A stretch of 64,000 nt of DNA, taken from an uncultured Oscillospiraceae bacterium (lineage in GTDB: Bacteria > Bacillota > Clostridia > Oscillospirales > Oscillospiraceae). Numbering within the stretch: the stretch's first letter is position 1; each line of letters begins with the position of its first letter. The notes under the pieces were generated by a model. It did no database searches and had not been told where the DNA came from. It was given only the letters and a program-made list of their open reading frames with translations. The translations under genes were made by a program, and so were the position numbers. Shown piece by piece: positions 32,691 to 41,307 of the stretch. Location: positions 62,001 through 126,000 of the forward strand of contig CAJUNA010000041.1 of the NCBI GenBank assembly GCA_910587645.1. The letters are read 5' to 3'.

Positions 32691-33575
32691 CTACCGCCGT
32701 CCCGCCGTTTCCTCCAGCGCCGCTAAAAATTTTGCTGCCGCCTTGGAGAATATCTGAAATTTTTTCCACACCACATATAGCCCGATTTCCAGCCGAGGCT
32801 CCAGTGGCCGGAAACACAGGGGGCTGTCCCCTGTGGTGTTTACCAGGCGGTCCAGGGTTACCGCGTATCCCAGACCTTCCTCCACCATCAGGGAAGCGTT
32901 ATAGAGCAGGTTATAGGTGGCTACAATGTCCAGATCCGTATAATCCATGCCGAACCAGGCCGACAGGCTGTCCTTTCCCATGGCCTGGCGGGAGAGGAGC
33001 AGGGGCTTGCCCAGCAGGTCTTCCGCACGGATGGATTCCAGCGCCGCCAGGGGGCTGTCCTTCCGCATCAGTACACCCCATAAGTCCGTACAGGGGAGGC
33101 GTACGTAATCATACCGCTTCAGATTGACCGGCTCCAACAGAATGCCGAAATCCAGGCAGCCCTTGTCCAGCTTCTCACATACGTCTCCAGCGTTTCCGCT
33201 GAAAAGATGGTAGTGGACGTTGGGGTGGAGCCTTTGCAGAGTTCGGGCCGCGCGGGCGATCAGGCGCATGGCATCGCTCTCGCCGCCGCCGATGTAGACG
33301 TCCCCGGCCACAGCTTCCTTGGAACCCCAAAATTCCGATTCGGTTTTTTCCACTAGCTCTACGATCTCGCTGGCCCGCTTTCGCAGCAGCAGCCCATCCT
33401 CCGTCAACCGTACCTTGCGGCTGCCCCGGATGAACAGCTTTTTCCCCAGCTCCTCCTCTAGGTCCATGAGCTGCCGGGACAGTGTGGGCTGGGTGAGATG
33501 CAGATAATCCGCTGCGCCAGAGATGCTCTCCTCCTGGGCCACCGCCAGGAAATAGCGCAGTACCCGCAATTCCAT
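32691..33575 (-). CDS. LysR-family transcriptional regulator
   Basis: 294 residues. The N-terminal winged helix-turn-helix is textbook (ELRVLRYFLAVAQEESISGA then LHLTQPTLSRQLMDLEEELG). Residues ~90-290 are a periplasmic-binding-like effector domain. The start with GGGAGGGAAG upstream was chosen over a longer frame. No metabolic gene lies divergent to it within reach; the next gene upstream is the small sporulation locus on the other strand. Confidence 0.92.
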   Translation of the reverse strand: MELRVLRYFLAVAQEESISGAADYLHLTQPTLSRQLMDLEEELGKKLFIRGSRKVRLTEDGLLLRKRASEIVELVEKTESEFWGSKEAVAGDVYIGGGESDAMRLIARAARTLQRLHPNVHYHLFSGNAGDVCEKLDKGCLDFGILLEPVNLKRYDYVRLPCTDLWGVLMRKDSPLAALESIRAEDLLGKPLLLSRQAMGKDSLSAWFGMDYTDLDIVATYNLLYNASLMVEEGLGYAVTLDRLVNTTGDSPLCFRPLEPRLEIGLYVVWKKFQIFSKAAAKFLAALEETAGRR

Positions 33576-33768
33576 AAGCTTCCCTCCCTCCGTTTGCACC
33601 ACTATAGCACGTTTGCGATATACCCGTCAAGTATGGGGTTTTGTTAGTATGATTGTTAGACTTGACGCCAACGCCCGGCGCCCGGGATGCCTGCGGCGAG
33701 ACAGCATGTGAACCTCTCGCTGCCCCCTTGTATATAATGAAGCAGACCGAGAGACAGGGGGGATAAAA

Positions 33769-33912
33769 ATGAGATACTGCCGTTTGATAGGGGCCTGCGC
33801 CCTTGCGCTGGGAATAGGAATATTGATTGCGGTTATTTTTCCTACGGGCTTTCTCCTGTTTCTTGTGGCATTTCTGCTGATCGCCTGCGGCTGCGGCTGT
33901 ATGCGCCGGTGA
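33769..33912 (+). CDS. 47-residue hydrophobic membrane peptide upstream of spoVM
   Basis: A short ORF with a good ribosome site (GGGGGG, 7 nt before the ATG). The product starts MRYCRLIGACALALGIGIL, has one long or two closely packed hydrophobic helices, and ends in a Cys-rich basic tail (IACGCGCMRR). A TATATAAT sequence about 35 bases upstream could be a -10 box; it differs by one base from a sigma-E-type CATATAAT. It lies 15 bases ahead of spoVM, so the two are probably co-transcribed. I know no assigned function; a membrane role in spore formation is inferred from context. Confidence 0.65.
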   Translation: MRYCRLIGACALALGIGILIAVIFPTGFLLFLVAFLLIACGCGCMRR

Positions 33913-33927
33913 GGAAAGGAGCTTGCT

Positions 33928-34002
33928 ATGAAGATCGTCGTTGTGAAATCACCGAAGTTTTTGAATGGGATCTTAAAGAGAATCTTCAAAATGAAAGAAT
34001 AA
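33928..34002 (+). CDS. spoVM: Stage V sporulation protein SpoVM, 24 residues
   Basis: SpoVM is a tiny amphipathic peptide that recognises the curved forespore membrane and recruits SpoIVA to start coat assembly. The ORF reads MKIVVVKSPKFLNGILK followed by RIFKMKE. It aligns with B. subtilis SpoVM (MKFYTIKLPKFLGGIVR..): the Lys-x-Pro-Lys-Phe-Leu-x-Gly-Ile core is preserved and Pro sits at the same place (position 9). AAAGGAG lies 7 nt before the ATG. It follows the 47-residue membrane peptide gene by 15 bases and is followed by a SPOCS-LysM spore coat gene, which supports the call. Confidence 0.85.
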   Translation: MKIVVVKSPKFLNGILKRIFKMKE

Positions 34003-34061
34003 TCCCGCCGGGCTTCCTCATAGACTGTAACCAGTAATGGCCGCTAAGGAGGACGCCCAAT

Positions 34062-35594
34062 ATGGAATTGAAATTGCAAAAAGCAGACCACGAATACTAC
34101 GAGACCCTCCGCTTCGCCCCCTTTCCCTGCGAGACCATGCGGGAGAATATCGTGCCCGATAGCTGCGGTGATATCGCCCGGATCGTTGATACTACCGGAT
34201 CCGTCTGTCTGACTGGACGGGAACTGACTGCCGACGGACGTTTCTGCGCCAGTGGTACGGTAGAAGCATCCGTACTCTACATACCTGAAAAAGAGGAGGG
34301 CCTGCGCTCTCTGCATTTTGAGATCCCCTTCCAATGCTACGGCGAGGGGCAGGGAGACGCCTCCTGCGAAAACCTGGATATCCGGGGAGAGCTGCGCGGC
34401 ATTGACACCAGGGTGCTGAATCCGCGGAAAGTCCTAACCCGGGCCAACCTGGTCTTGTACCCCACGCTATGCCGCCATGTATCCTTGTCGGTCTGCACCG
34501 GCGTGGCTGAGGACGCTGGAGAGGGCGTCCAGCTCTTACGGGAAGAAAAGCAGACACGGGTGTCCGCTGGGGTGAGGGAAAAGGAATTTTCCTTCTCTGA
34601 GGAACTGCCCCTGTCTCCAGGCCGGGGCGGCGCGGAGGAGATCCTTTCCACGCGGGTAGACGTGCGGGGAACCGACAGCAAGCTGATTGGCAGCAAGCTG
34701 GTGGTCAAAGGGTTTTTGTCCGTGTCCGTTCTGTACCGGGAGAGCGGCGGACGGCTGGGAACCTTGCAGCAGGAATTGCCCTTTTCCCAGATTTTGGAGG
34801 GAGGGGGCTTCGATGAGGACTGTGAGAGCGAGGCCGCATACCGCCTGATAAGCCTGGACTGCCATGTGGGAAGTGAGAGCGCCCCTGATGATGCCTGCAC
34901 CATGACCCTGTCAGTGTCCCTGTGCACCCGTGTGACAGTGTGGAAGCGGCTGGATATCGGCTTTATTGCGGATCTCTACAGCACCGCCGCTGGCGTTACC
35001 TGCCAGATGGAGGAGTTGGAGCTGGGGGAGGATAGCCAGCAGAATGTCCGGCGTCAGAATGTGCGGGAATTGCTGGAAACAGGTACCGCCGTCCGGTCGG
35101 TGATTGATACGGAGATTAGCTGCGGCGGCGCGAGACTGGAGGGTGGGGAATGGAAAATCCCCGTCTGGGCCAGGTGCCTGTATCTGGATGAAAACGAGAC
35201 TCTGGGAAGTGCCCGCCGGGAATTTTCCGTGTCTATTCCTGATGAGATGGAGGGCGGGGAGCTGGACTGCCAAGGCGAAGCCTTCTGCCGGGGAGATGTG
35301 ATTGCCAATATCACCCCGGAGGGCATCGAGCTGCGCTTCCCCGTGGAGTGCGAGGTATCCACCACCCGGCGGCGGCGGTACCTTTGCGTCAGTGGCGGAG
35401 AGACAGAGGATGAGTGCCAGGAGCGGGGTCCTGTGCCATCTCTGATCCTGCGGAAGATGGGGGAGGGAGAGAGCCTTTGGGCTATCGCCAAACAGTACCG
35501 GGCGACCCGGGAGGGCATTTTGTCGGTCAATGAGCTGGCCGATGAAAGCCAGATTACCCCAGATAAGCTGCTGCTGATCCCTAGAGCAAGATAA
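34062..35594 (+). CDS. SPOCS-domain (DUF3794) and LysM spore coat protein
   Basis: 510 residues. DUF3794/SPOCS-type beta-rich repeats can be followed: about 25-170 (ENIVPDSCGDIARIVDTTG), 170-300 (EEILSTRVDVRGTDSKLIGS) and a third region to ~440. A C-terminal LysM domain spans ~462-510 (LRKMGEGESLWAIAKQYRAT, ending PDKLLLIPRAR), which binds peptidoglycan-like glycan. Proteins with this layout are spore morphogenetic or coat proteins of Clostridia. AAGGAGG lies upstream of the ATG, 59 bases after spoVM. Confidence 0.9.
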   Translation: MELKLQKADHEYYETLRFAPFPCETMRENIVPDSCGDIARIVDTTGSVCLTGRELTADGRFCASGTVEASVLYIPEKEEGLRSLHFEIPFQCYGEGQGDASCENLDIRGELRGIDTRVLNPRKVLTRANLVLYPTLCRHVSLSVCTGVAEDAGEGVQLLREEKQTRVSAGVREKEFSFSEELPLSPGRGGAEEILSTRVDVRGTDSKLIGSKLVVKGFLSVSVLYRESGGRLGTLQQELPFSQILEGGGFDEDCESEAAYRLISLDCHVGSESAPDDACTMTLSVSLCTRVTVWKRLDIGFIADLYSTAAGVTCQMEELELGEDSQQNVRRQNVRELLETGTAVRSVIDTEISCGGARLEGGEWKIPVWARCLYLDENETLGSARREFSVSIPDEMEGGELDCQGEAFCRGDVIANITPEGIELRFPVECEVSTTRRRRYLCVSGGETEDECQERGPVPSLILRKMGEGESLWAIAKQYRATREGILSVNELADESQITPDKLLLIPRAR

Positions 35595-35600
35595 GGGAGA

Positions 35601-35640
35601 GCCACCCCTTTCCGCTTTTGCGGAAGGGGGTGGCTTGGCT
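35601..35640 (+). terminator. Terminator after the spore coat gene
   Basis: GCCACCCCTTTCCGC / GCGGAAGGGGGTGGC stem with a TTTT loop. The tail is only weakly T-rich. Confidence 0.55.
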
Positions 35641-35650
35641 ATTCTTTGCG

Positions 35651-36751
35651 CTATTCCGAACATTCCCTGTCCAGACACAGCTCCAGGCTGGTGATCGTTT
35701 CACCTTCGAGTTGGCTGGTGACCGTATGGCCGGTAGGGCGGAAACCCATATGCTCGTAAAACCGGATGGCGTTTTCGTTGCCCTTCAGCACGAACAGGGC
35801 TGTGCGCTCCTTGGAGATATGGGACAGGCAGTGTTCCAGCAGCATCCGGCCCAGGCCTAGGCCTTGGTATGCCCGCAGTACATATAATGCCGTGATTTCT
35901 GCCGCGTCCGGTACAGAGACGGACGCCTGCGCATTGTGCATATAGCAGGCAAAGCCTACCACCCGGCCCTCGTCCTCCTGATCCAGGAGGACGAGGGTGT
36001 TGTGCTGGGGGGAGGAGGCCGCTATATTCCGGCATTTCTCCAGCGTGTGCGCCGCCAGTATCCCATCCGGCATCAGACCGGTGTATGTCTCGTGCCACGC
36101 GGCGTGGTGGACGAGGGCACGGCCCTCCCGATCTGCCGGGAACATCATGGGGTGGACTTGGAAACGGGGGGTTTTCTTCTGGCGCAGGACGGCCCAGATA
36201 TCTTGGATGGGAAACTTCTTTTCGGCCGCTGCACGGGAAGGAAAAATTTGGGGCGGTTCGATTTTTTCCGGCTTCTCCGGCTTGGGGCGGGGGAAGTGAA
36301 GGGCCTGTGCCAGCTTTGCCCGGCATGCCTGATCCCCGGGAAGCCGGGGCCAGGAACTACCCGGCAGCTTCTTTTGCCGCCAGCCTGGGTCTTGGAGGGC
36401 TTCTTCCAGCAGAGAACCCAGATATTCCGACACAAAGCGGATGGACAGATCCGGCGCGATATGGTAGATTGCGTGTTCTTCAAAAGAGCTGCTGCTGGCG
36501 GCAAACCAGCCGCCTCTGCCATCTGTGGCAAAAACAGTTATATATGGTACGCCGTACAATGGTATTGCCGGCTCTGGAGCACTTTGAAAAAAATTCAGAC
36601 CGCATAGCCGGGAGATTTCGGCCAGCAAGGGAGTGCTGTACTCGGTATGAATCTCCAGGCCAGTGTAGACTACAGCGGTATCCCGCATCAAAATTGCGAT
36701 CGGGCCATCTAGGCCGTTTTCGTTTTTGTCGATATAGATGGTCTGTTTCAT
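35651..36751 (-). CDS. GNAT acetyltransferase with an extra N-terminal domain
   Basis: 366 residues, about twice the size of a simple GNAT. The C-terminal ~165 residues are a normal acetyltransferase: ALVHHAAWHETYTGLMPDG, beta-4 EITALYVLRAYQGLGLGRML (motif A), and ENAIRFYEHMGF. The first ~150 residues include YITVFATDGRGGWFAASSSS and LSIRFVSEYLGSLLEEALQD, which faintly recall SMI1/KNR4 (SUKH) domains. A Pro/Lys linker (PRPKPEKPEKIEPPQ) joins the parts. AGAGGG lies upstream of the chosen ATG. Confidence 0.78.
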   Translation of the reverse strand: MKQTIYIDKNENGLDGPIAILMRDTAVVYTGLEIHTEYSTPLLAEISRLCGLNFFQSAPEPAIPLYGVPYITVFATDGRGGWFAASSSSFEEHAIYHIAPDLSIRFVSEYLGSLLEEALQDPGWRQKKLPGSSWPRLPGDQACRAKLAQALHFPRPKPEKPEKIEPPQIFPSRAAAEKKFPIQDIWAVLRQKKTPRFQVHPMMFPADREGRALVHHAAWHETYTGLMPDGILAAHTLEKCRNIAASSPQHNTLVLLDQEDEGRVVGFACYMHNAQASVSVPDAAEITALYVLRAYQGLGLGRMLLEHCLSHISKERTALFVLKGNENAIRFYEHMGFRPTGHTVTSQLEGETITSLELCLDRECSE

Positions 36752-36860
36752 AAAAATCACCCTCTTCCTTGTTTCGCTAATTCTAGCATAAAGGAAGAGG
36801 GGATGTCAAAGGGACTTTATCTTATGTATTTCCGGGGTCTCCCGCCATGGCCGGAAACGC

Positions 36861-37751
36861 TCAAGTAAGAAGCCTGTATTCCCGCAGTACGGCCGCCAGC
36901 CTTTCCCGGTTTTCTGGCTCCATTTCGCACATGGGCAGGCGGAAAACCTCCTGGCAATAACCCATCATGGCCAGAGCGGTCTTAACGGGGATGGGGTTTA
37001 CTTCCCAGAAGAGCGCCTCGCAGAGCTTGCGCAGTTTTAGCTGCATTTTCCCGGCGGTGGTAAAGTCGCCTCTAAGGCACGCTGCTGTCAGATCCTTCAT
37101 TTCTTTTGGCATTACATTGGCGGTGACAGAGATCACGCCTTTGCCGCCAAAGAGCATAATGGGGGCGGTTTCATCATCGTTGCCGGACCAGATGGTAAAG
37201 TCTTCCGGGCATAGCTCCCGGGTTTTTTGCACCAGGGACAGGTCGCCGCCAGCTTCCTTAACGCCCACAATGTTGGGGTGCTGCGCCAGGGCGGCGTATG
37301 TTTCCGCCGTACACTTTACGCCGGTGCGGGAGGGGACGTGGTAGAGGATCACCGGTTTTTCCACGGCATCGGCAATGGCGGTGTAGTGGCGAACCAGGCC
37401 CTTTTGTGTGGCCTTGTTGTAGAAAGGTGTTACCACCAGCAGGGCGTCTACCCCGGCCTGGATGGCGTCCTGGGAGAGGGTGATGGCGCTTTCCGTATTG
37501 TTAGAGCCGGTTCCGGCGATGACGGGAATCTTGCCGCCGATATGCCGGACTACAGCTTCAATGGTGCGCATTCGCTCCTCATAGCGCATGGAGGCGGCTT
37601 CGCCGGTAGTGCCACAGACAACTATGGCATCGGTGCCGTTTTCCATCTGGAAATCCAAAAGGCGCAGTAGGGCGGGATAGTCGATCTCTCCGCCAGGGGT
37701 AAAGGGAGTGACAACGGCTGCGCAGGAGCCGGTAAAAATAGGCTGTTTCAT
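36861..37751 (-). CDS. dapA: 4-hydroxy-tetrahydrodipicolinate synthase
   Basis: Condenses pyruvate with aspartate semialdehyde in the diaminopimelate/lysine pathway, which also feeds spore dipicolinate. 296 residues. The catalytic Thr pair is in VVCGTTGEAAS, the Tyr in ILYHVPSRTGV, and the Schiff-base Lys in NIVGVKEAGGD. It stands alone here, without dapB or asd. The related N-acetylneuraminate lyases share the fold, but the CGTTGE and YHVPSRTG motifs favour DapA. Confidence 0.92.
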   Translation of the reverse strand: MKQPIFTGSCAAVVTPFTPGGEIDYPALLRLLDFQMENGTDAIVVCGTTGEAASMRYEERMRTIEAVVRHIGGKIPVIAGTGSNNTESAITLSQDAIQAGVDALLVVTPFYNKATQKGLVRHYTAIADAVEKPVILYHVPSRTGVKCTAETYAALAQHPNIVGVKEAGGDLSLVQKTRELCPEDFTIWSGNDDETAPIMLFGGKGVISVTANVMPKEMKDLTAACLRGDFTTAGKMQLKLRKLCEALFWEVNPIPVKTALAMMGYCQEVFRLPMCEMEPENRERLAAVLREYRLLT

Positions 37752-38035
37752 AAAATAACCTCCATCAAAGGTTTCGGGTTGGAAGGTAGGTGGTATGTTA
37801 CTATTTTATAGAAACAGCTTATGCACTATAATATAAAATGGTGCGGAAAAGTATGCAAAAAATGCTCTCTTGCAACAACACTATTTTTATAGTATACGCA
37901 GGTAAAGGACATCATTCCTCATAACCGGCAACAATTTTTCTGTAAAGCATAAAGACTTGTCTGCCGTTGGTAAAAAAGGATTTTCTGTCCGCTTTTTCAT
38001 GTCCGTTAAAAGGATGAATATGAAAGATAAAAGGT
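37752..38035. other. AT-rich intergenic region upstream of dapA
   Basis: Gene-free and distinctly A/T-rich. On the minus strand it contains TATACTATAAAA and TTTTATATTATAG blocks that could serve as -10 elements for dapA, plus TTGCAA before TACTTT with 16-bp spacing. No lysine riboswitch-like structure is recognised. Confidence 0.4.
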
Positions 38036-38551
38036 TTACGGTTTGTCATCCACTGGCGGGATATCAATAAAGGGCACTTTCTGCCGCAAGGCATACTCCA
38101 AAGTACAACGTGTTCCGCCGCTAGTGCCATCGTAGACAGCGATTACCAAGGCGCTGTGATCCACCATATAGCGGTTCCGCCGGAGCATGCACCCCTTGGT
38201 ATAATGATCCTGTACCAGCGTTTCCAGGTCGCACTGGGCCAACAGAGAACGCCAGCGGAGCTGGTCATCCTCCGGCCAGCCATCTGCTTGGGTAGGGCAT
38301 GGGATAGCGGCTTCCAGCGTTACGTTGGGCCTTTTTTGACGCAAAGCTGTTACTGCCTCTGCAAAATAGAAGTCGCATCCCCGGGCCATGCCGCAGATAA
38401 AATGCCGCATTCCCTCCTCGTAGGCGGTTTCCACAGCGTCATACAGTTTCCGCTTCAGCATGGCGCAACGTGGGTCGGCTTCATTGTCTCCCCAAGGCAG
38501 CTTTTCTGGCCTGTGGCCGGTAAAACAACAGGTGCATGGTTTTCCTTGCAT
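38036..38551 (-). CDS. SLOG family protein (DUF1273/YpsA-like)
   Basis: 171 residues. The N-terminus TCCFTGHRPEKLPW matches the nucleotide-binding loop of DUF1273/YpsA proteins of the SLOG superfamily, and HFICGMARGCDFYFAEAVTALR is the second signature. The C-terminal half holds YMVDHSALVIAVYDGTSGGT. SLOG proteins bind nucleotide-derived ligands; YpsA itself is tied to cell division in Firmicutes. The precise role here is unknown. Confidence 0.85.
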   Translation of the reverse strand: MQGKPCTCCFTGHRPEKLPWGDNEADPRCAMLKRKLYDAVETAYEEGMRHFICGMARGCDFYFAEAVTALRQKRPNVTLEAAIPCPTQADGWPEDDQLRWRSLLAQCDLETLVQDHYTKGCMLRRNRYMVDHSALVIAVYDGTSGGTRCTLEYALRQKVPFIDIPPVDDKP

Positions 38552-38585
38552 TCTGGCAGTACTCCCTTACGATTCATATGCTGAT

Positions 38586-38614
38586 ATTATAGAACAAAAA
38601 TTCTTATTTGTAAA
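38586..38614 (-). promoter_or_regulatory. Sigma-A type promoter for the SLOG gene
   Basis: On the minus strand: TTTACA, 17-bp spacer, TATAAT, about 35 bp before the start codon. Confidence 0.7.
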
Positions 38615-38689
38615 GGGTGTGGGGAGATTTTTTGTTTGCACAGAAGCAGGGGATAAGATGATGCTTGGGGAATTAATGGCTGTAAAGTA

Positions 38690-38731
38690 AAAGCGCCGTA
38701 CAGCATGTTTTGCACTGTACGGCGTTTTTGT
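38690..38731 (-). terminator. Terminator after nrdD
   Basis: A 10-bp stem CGCCGTACAG / CTGTACGGCG with an 11-nt loop and A/T runs on both sides, so it can end transcription of nrdD and also act in the other direction. Confidence 0.7.
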
Positions 38732-38736
38732 TATTG

Positions 38737-41064
38737 TCAGGTGCCGTGCTTTACCCGGTCAGATTCCTCTGAGGTCTTCGCATCGTTCCAGCGATCCATA
38801 GTGCCAACCAGATAGCCTGTGATACGGCGGATGCGCTCGAAACCTTCACGGCTGTCGTGTTCGTGCCGGCCGCAGCCAGGACACTCATCATCAATGATCC
38901 CTGTATATCCGCAGCAGGGATCCCGGTCTACCGGATGATTCACGGAACCGTAGCCGATACCTGCTTCCTTCATACAGCGAATGACCTTTTCGAAAGCGTC
39001 CAGATTTTTCATCGGGTCGCCGTCCATTTCTACGTAGCTGATATGGCCGGCATTGGTCAGAGCGTGGTAGGGAGCCTCCAAACGAATTTTCTCGAAGGCG
39101 CTAACAGTATAGTAGACAGGGACATGGAAACTGTTGGTATAGTAGTCCCGGTCGGTAACGCCGGGAATAATACCGTACTTTTCCTTGTCCATCCGGATGA
39201 ACCTGCCGGACAGGCCTTCGGCGGGAGTAGCCAGCAGGGAGAAGTTCAGCCCTGTTTTTTGACCCTCGGCATCCATCCGGGCTCGCATCCGGGCAATGAT
39301 CTCCAGGCCTAACCGTTGGCTGCGCTCGCTCTCCCCGTGGTGCTGGCCTGTCAGGGCTACCAGGGTTTCCGCGAGACCAATGAAGCCCACCGACAAAGTG
39401 CCGTGTTTGAGCACTTCACGAACCTCGTCAGTCCAGCCTAGCTTTTCGCTGTCCAGCCATACGCCCTGGCCCATTAGGAAAGGATAGTTGTACACCCGTT
39501 TCCGGGCCTGGATCTCAAACCGCTCCAAAAGCTGGTCGATGCACATATCCAGTTTCCGGTCCAGTTCATCGAAGAAGGCGTCTAGGTCGCCTTTCGCCTT
39601 GATGGCGATGCGGGGGAGGTTGATAGAGGTAAAACTAAGATTTCCCCGCTGGTTGCACTGTTGGCGGGAAGGGTCGTAGACATTAGAAATGACCCGGGTA
39701 CGGCAGCCCATGTAAGCAATCTCTGTTTCAGGCCGCTGGGGGTCGTAATATTGCAGGTTAAAGGGGGCATCAATAAAGGCGAAGTTGGGGAACAGCCGCT
39801 TGGCGGAGCACCGGCAAGCCAGCTTGAACAGGTCATAATTTGGCTCGCCAGGATTATAGTTGACCCCTTCCTTCACACGGAAAATCTGAATGGGGAAGAT
39901 GGGGGTCTCGCCGTTGCCTAAGCCCTGCTCCGTGGTGAGCATCAGGTTTTTCATCACCATGCGCCCCTCCGGGGAGGTGTCCATGCCATAGTTGATGGAG
40001 GAGAACGGGGTCTGTGCCCCGGCGCGGCTGTGCATGGTATTCAAATTGTGGATAAACGCTTCCATGGCCTGGAAGGTGGCGCGGTCGGTTTCCTTTTCCG
40101 CGTAGTGGACGGCCATGGCCTGGGCTTTCTTCATCCGCTCCTCATCCCCAAATTTCTCCACTAGGTACGGCAGCTCTACATCCATATAAGGCTGGCAGTG
40201 CTCCAAACGGGGATAAAGGCCGGTTTCATCATCAATTTTTTCCCGCAGGGCTTTCAGATCCTCTTCAGGATCGGGCGTATCATCGTGCCAGAGCATCAGC
40301 GCCTTGGCAAGGTTGCGGGTGTAATAGCGGCGGAAGGTCTTTTTTACGCCGTCAGCCATGCCGTAGTCGAAGTTAACGATGGCTTGTCCGCCGTGCTGGT
40401 CGTTCTGGTTGGATTGGATGGCGATACAGGCCAGGGCGGCGTAGGAGGCGATGTCATTGGGCTCCCGCAGGTAGCCGTGGCCGGTGGAAAAACCACCCTT
40501 GAACAGCTTTTTAATGTCGATTTGACAGCAGGTGGTGGTCAGGGTATAGAAGTCCAGGTCATGGATGTGGATGTCGCCCTCCTGGTGGGCCTTGGCGTGC
40601 TCGGGCTTGAGGACAAACATTTGGTAGAACTGTTTGGCACCCTCGCTGCCGTATTTGAGCATGGAACCCATGGCGGTATCGCCGTTAATGTTGGCGTTTT
40701 CCCGCTTGACATCGGAATCCACCGCGTCAGAGAAAGTGATGTCCTCATAGGTCTTCATCAGACGGGTGTTCATTTCACGGACGCGGCTGCGTTCGTTGCG
40801 GTAGAGGATGTAAGCCTTTGCCGTCTGGATGTAGCCATTATCCATGAGGACACGCTCCACGATGTCCTGGATGTGCTCTACCTCCGGTTCGGCGATGCCT
40901 TCCACTTCCAGGATGGAGAGGACCTCGTCGGACAGGGTTTCGGCTACTTCGTTCTGGCCCGGCTTATAGGTGGCTTCGAAGGCTTTTGCTATGGCTCTGG
41001 CGATTTTTTCCTTATCGAAGCTGACTAGCCGCCCATCCCGTTTCTTGAGTTTTTCGATTGTCAT
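38737..41064 (-). CDS. nrdD: Anaerobic (class III) ribonucleoside-triphosphate reductase
   Basis: Makes deoxyribonucleotides without oxygen using a glycyl radical. 775 residues. An ATP-cone regulatory domain occupies ~1-95 (KKRDGRLVSFDKEKIARAIA). The catalytic barrel includes HDLDFYTLTTTCCQ, FSSINYGMDTSPEGR and CRTRVISN. Near the C-terminus come a four-Cys zinc site (DPCCGYTG..ECPGCGRH) and the radical-Gly segment RRITGYLVGTMDRWN. GAGGAG lies upstream of the chosen ATG. The activase gene nrdG, usually adjacent, is not in the window. Confidence 0.96.
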   Translation of the reverse strand: MTIEKLKKRDGRLVSFDKEKIARAIAKAFEATYKPGQNEVAETLSDEVLSILEVEGIAEPEVEHIQDIVERVLMDNGYIQTAKAYILYRNERSRVREMNTRLMKTYEDITFSDAVDSDVKRENANINGDTAMGSMLKYGSEGAKQFYQMFVLKPEHAKAHQEGDIHIHDLDFYTLTTTCCQIDIKKLFKGGFSTGHGYLREPNDIASYAALACIAIQSNQNDQHGGQAIVNFDYGMADGVKKTFRRYYTRNLAKALMLWHDDTPDPEEDLKALREKIDDETGLYPRLEHCQPYMDVELPYLVEKFGDEERMKKAQAMAVHYAEKETDRATFQAMEAFIHNLNTMHSRAGAQTPFSSINYGMDTSPEGRMVMKNLMLTTEQGLGNGETPIFPIQIFRVKEGVNYNPGEPNYDLFKLACRCSAKRLFPNFAFIDAPFNLQYYDPQRPETEIAYMGCRTRVISNVYDPSRQQCNQRGNLSFTSINLPRIAIKAKGDLDAFFDELDRKLDMCIDQLLERFEIQARKRVYNYPFLMGQGVWLDSEKLGWTDEVREVLKHGTLSVGFIGLAETLVALTGQHHGESERSQRLGLEIIARMRARMDAEGQKTGLNFSLLATPAEGLSGRFIRMDKEKYGIIPGVTDRDYYTNSFHVPVYYTVSAFEKIRLEAPYHALTNAGHISYVEMDGDPMKNLDAFEKVIRCMKEAGIGYGSVNHPVDRDPCCGYTGIIDDECPGCGRHEHDSREGFERIRRITGYLVGTMDRWNDAKTSEESDRVKHGT

Positions 41065-41138
41065 GTTCCCTGTACTCCTCATATCAAATCAGTATCATTC
41101 AAAACTGTGCCCAGGGGCAAAGCCGTACAAGCCCCTAG

Positions 41139-41184
41139 GCACAAGATATTGCGCACTATTTGCAAAGCGAACATATATATAGTA
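41139..41184 (-). promoter_or_regulatory. Candidate pair of NrdR boxes upstream of nrdD
   Basis: GCACAAGATATTGCGC (41139-41154) matches about 12 of 16 bases of the NrdR box ACACAATATATTGTGT. A second, weaker site in ACATATATATAGT lies about three helical turns away and overlaps the nrdD -10 box. NrdR represses ribonucleotide reductase genes through two such sites, so the arrangement is plausible. Confidence 0.5.
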
Positions 41185-41207
41185 CAGCCCCAGGGCAGTC
41201 CTGTCAA
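41179..41207 (-). promoter_or_regulatory. Sigma-A type promoter for nrdD
   Basis: On the minus strand: consensus TTGACA, 17-bp spacer, TACTAT, giving a ~110-nt leader that would include one NrdR-like box. Confidence 0.65.
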
Positions 41208-41307
41208 GTGATATTTACCACAAGGGAGGGATTTTTTGGGGCAGGGGATGCAAGGGATAATTCTTCTTCCATCGGCCTGTGGGGTTCTCGGATACTGAGG
41301 GAATATA

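Noticed and set aside
37912..38130. 72-codon minus-strand ORF reaching into the start of the dapA leader
   Set aside because: Most of it overlaps the end of the SLOG gene in another frame, and no ribosome site supports it.
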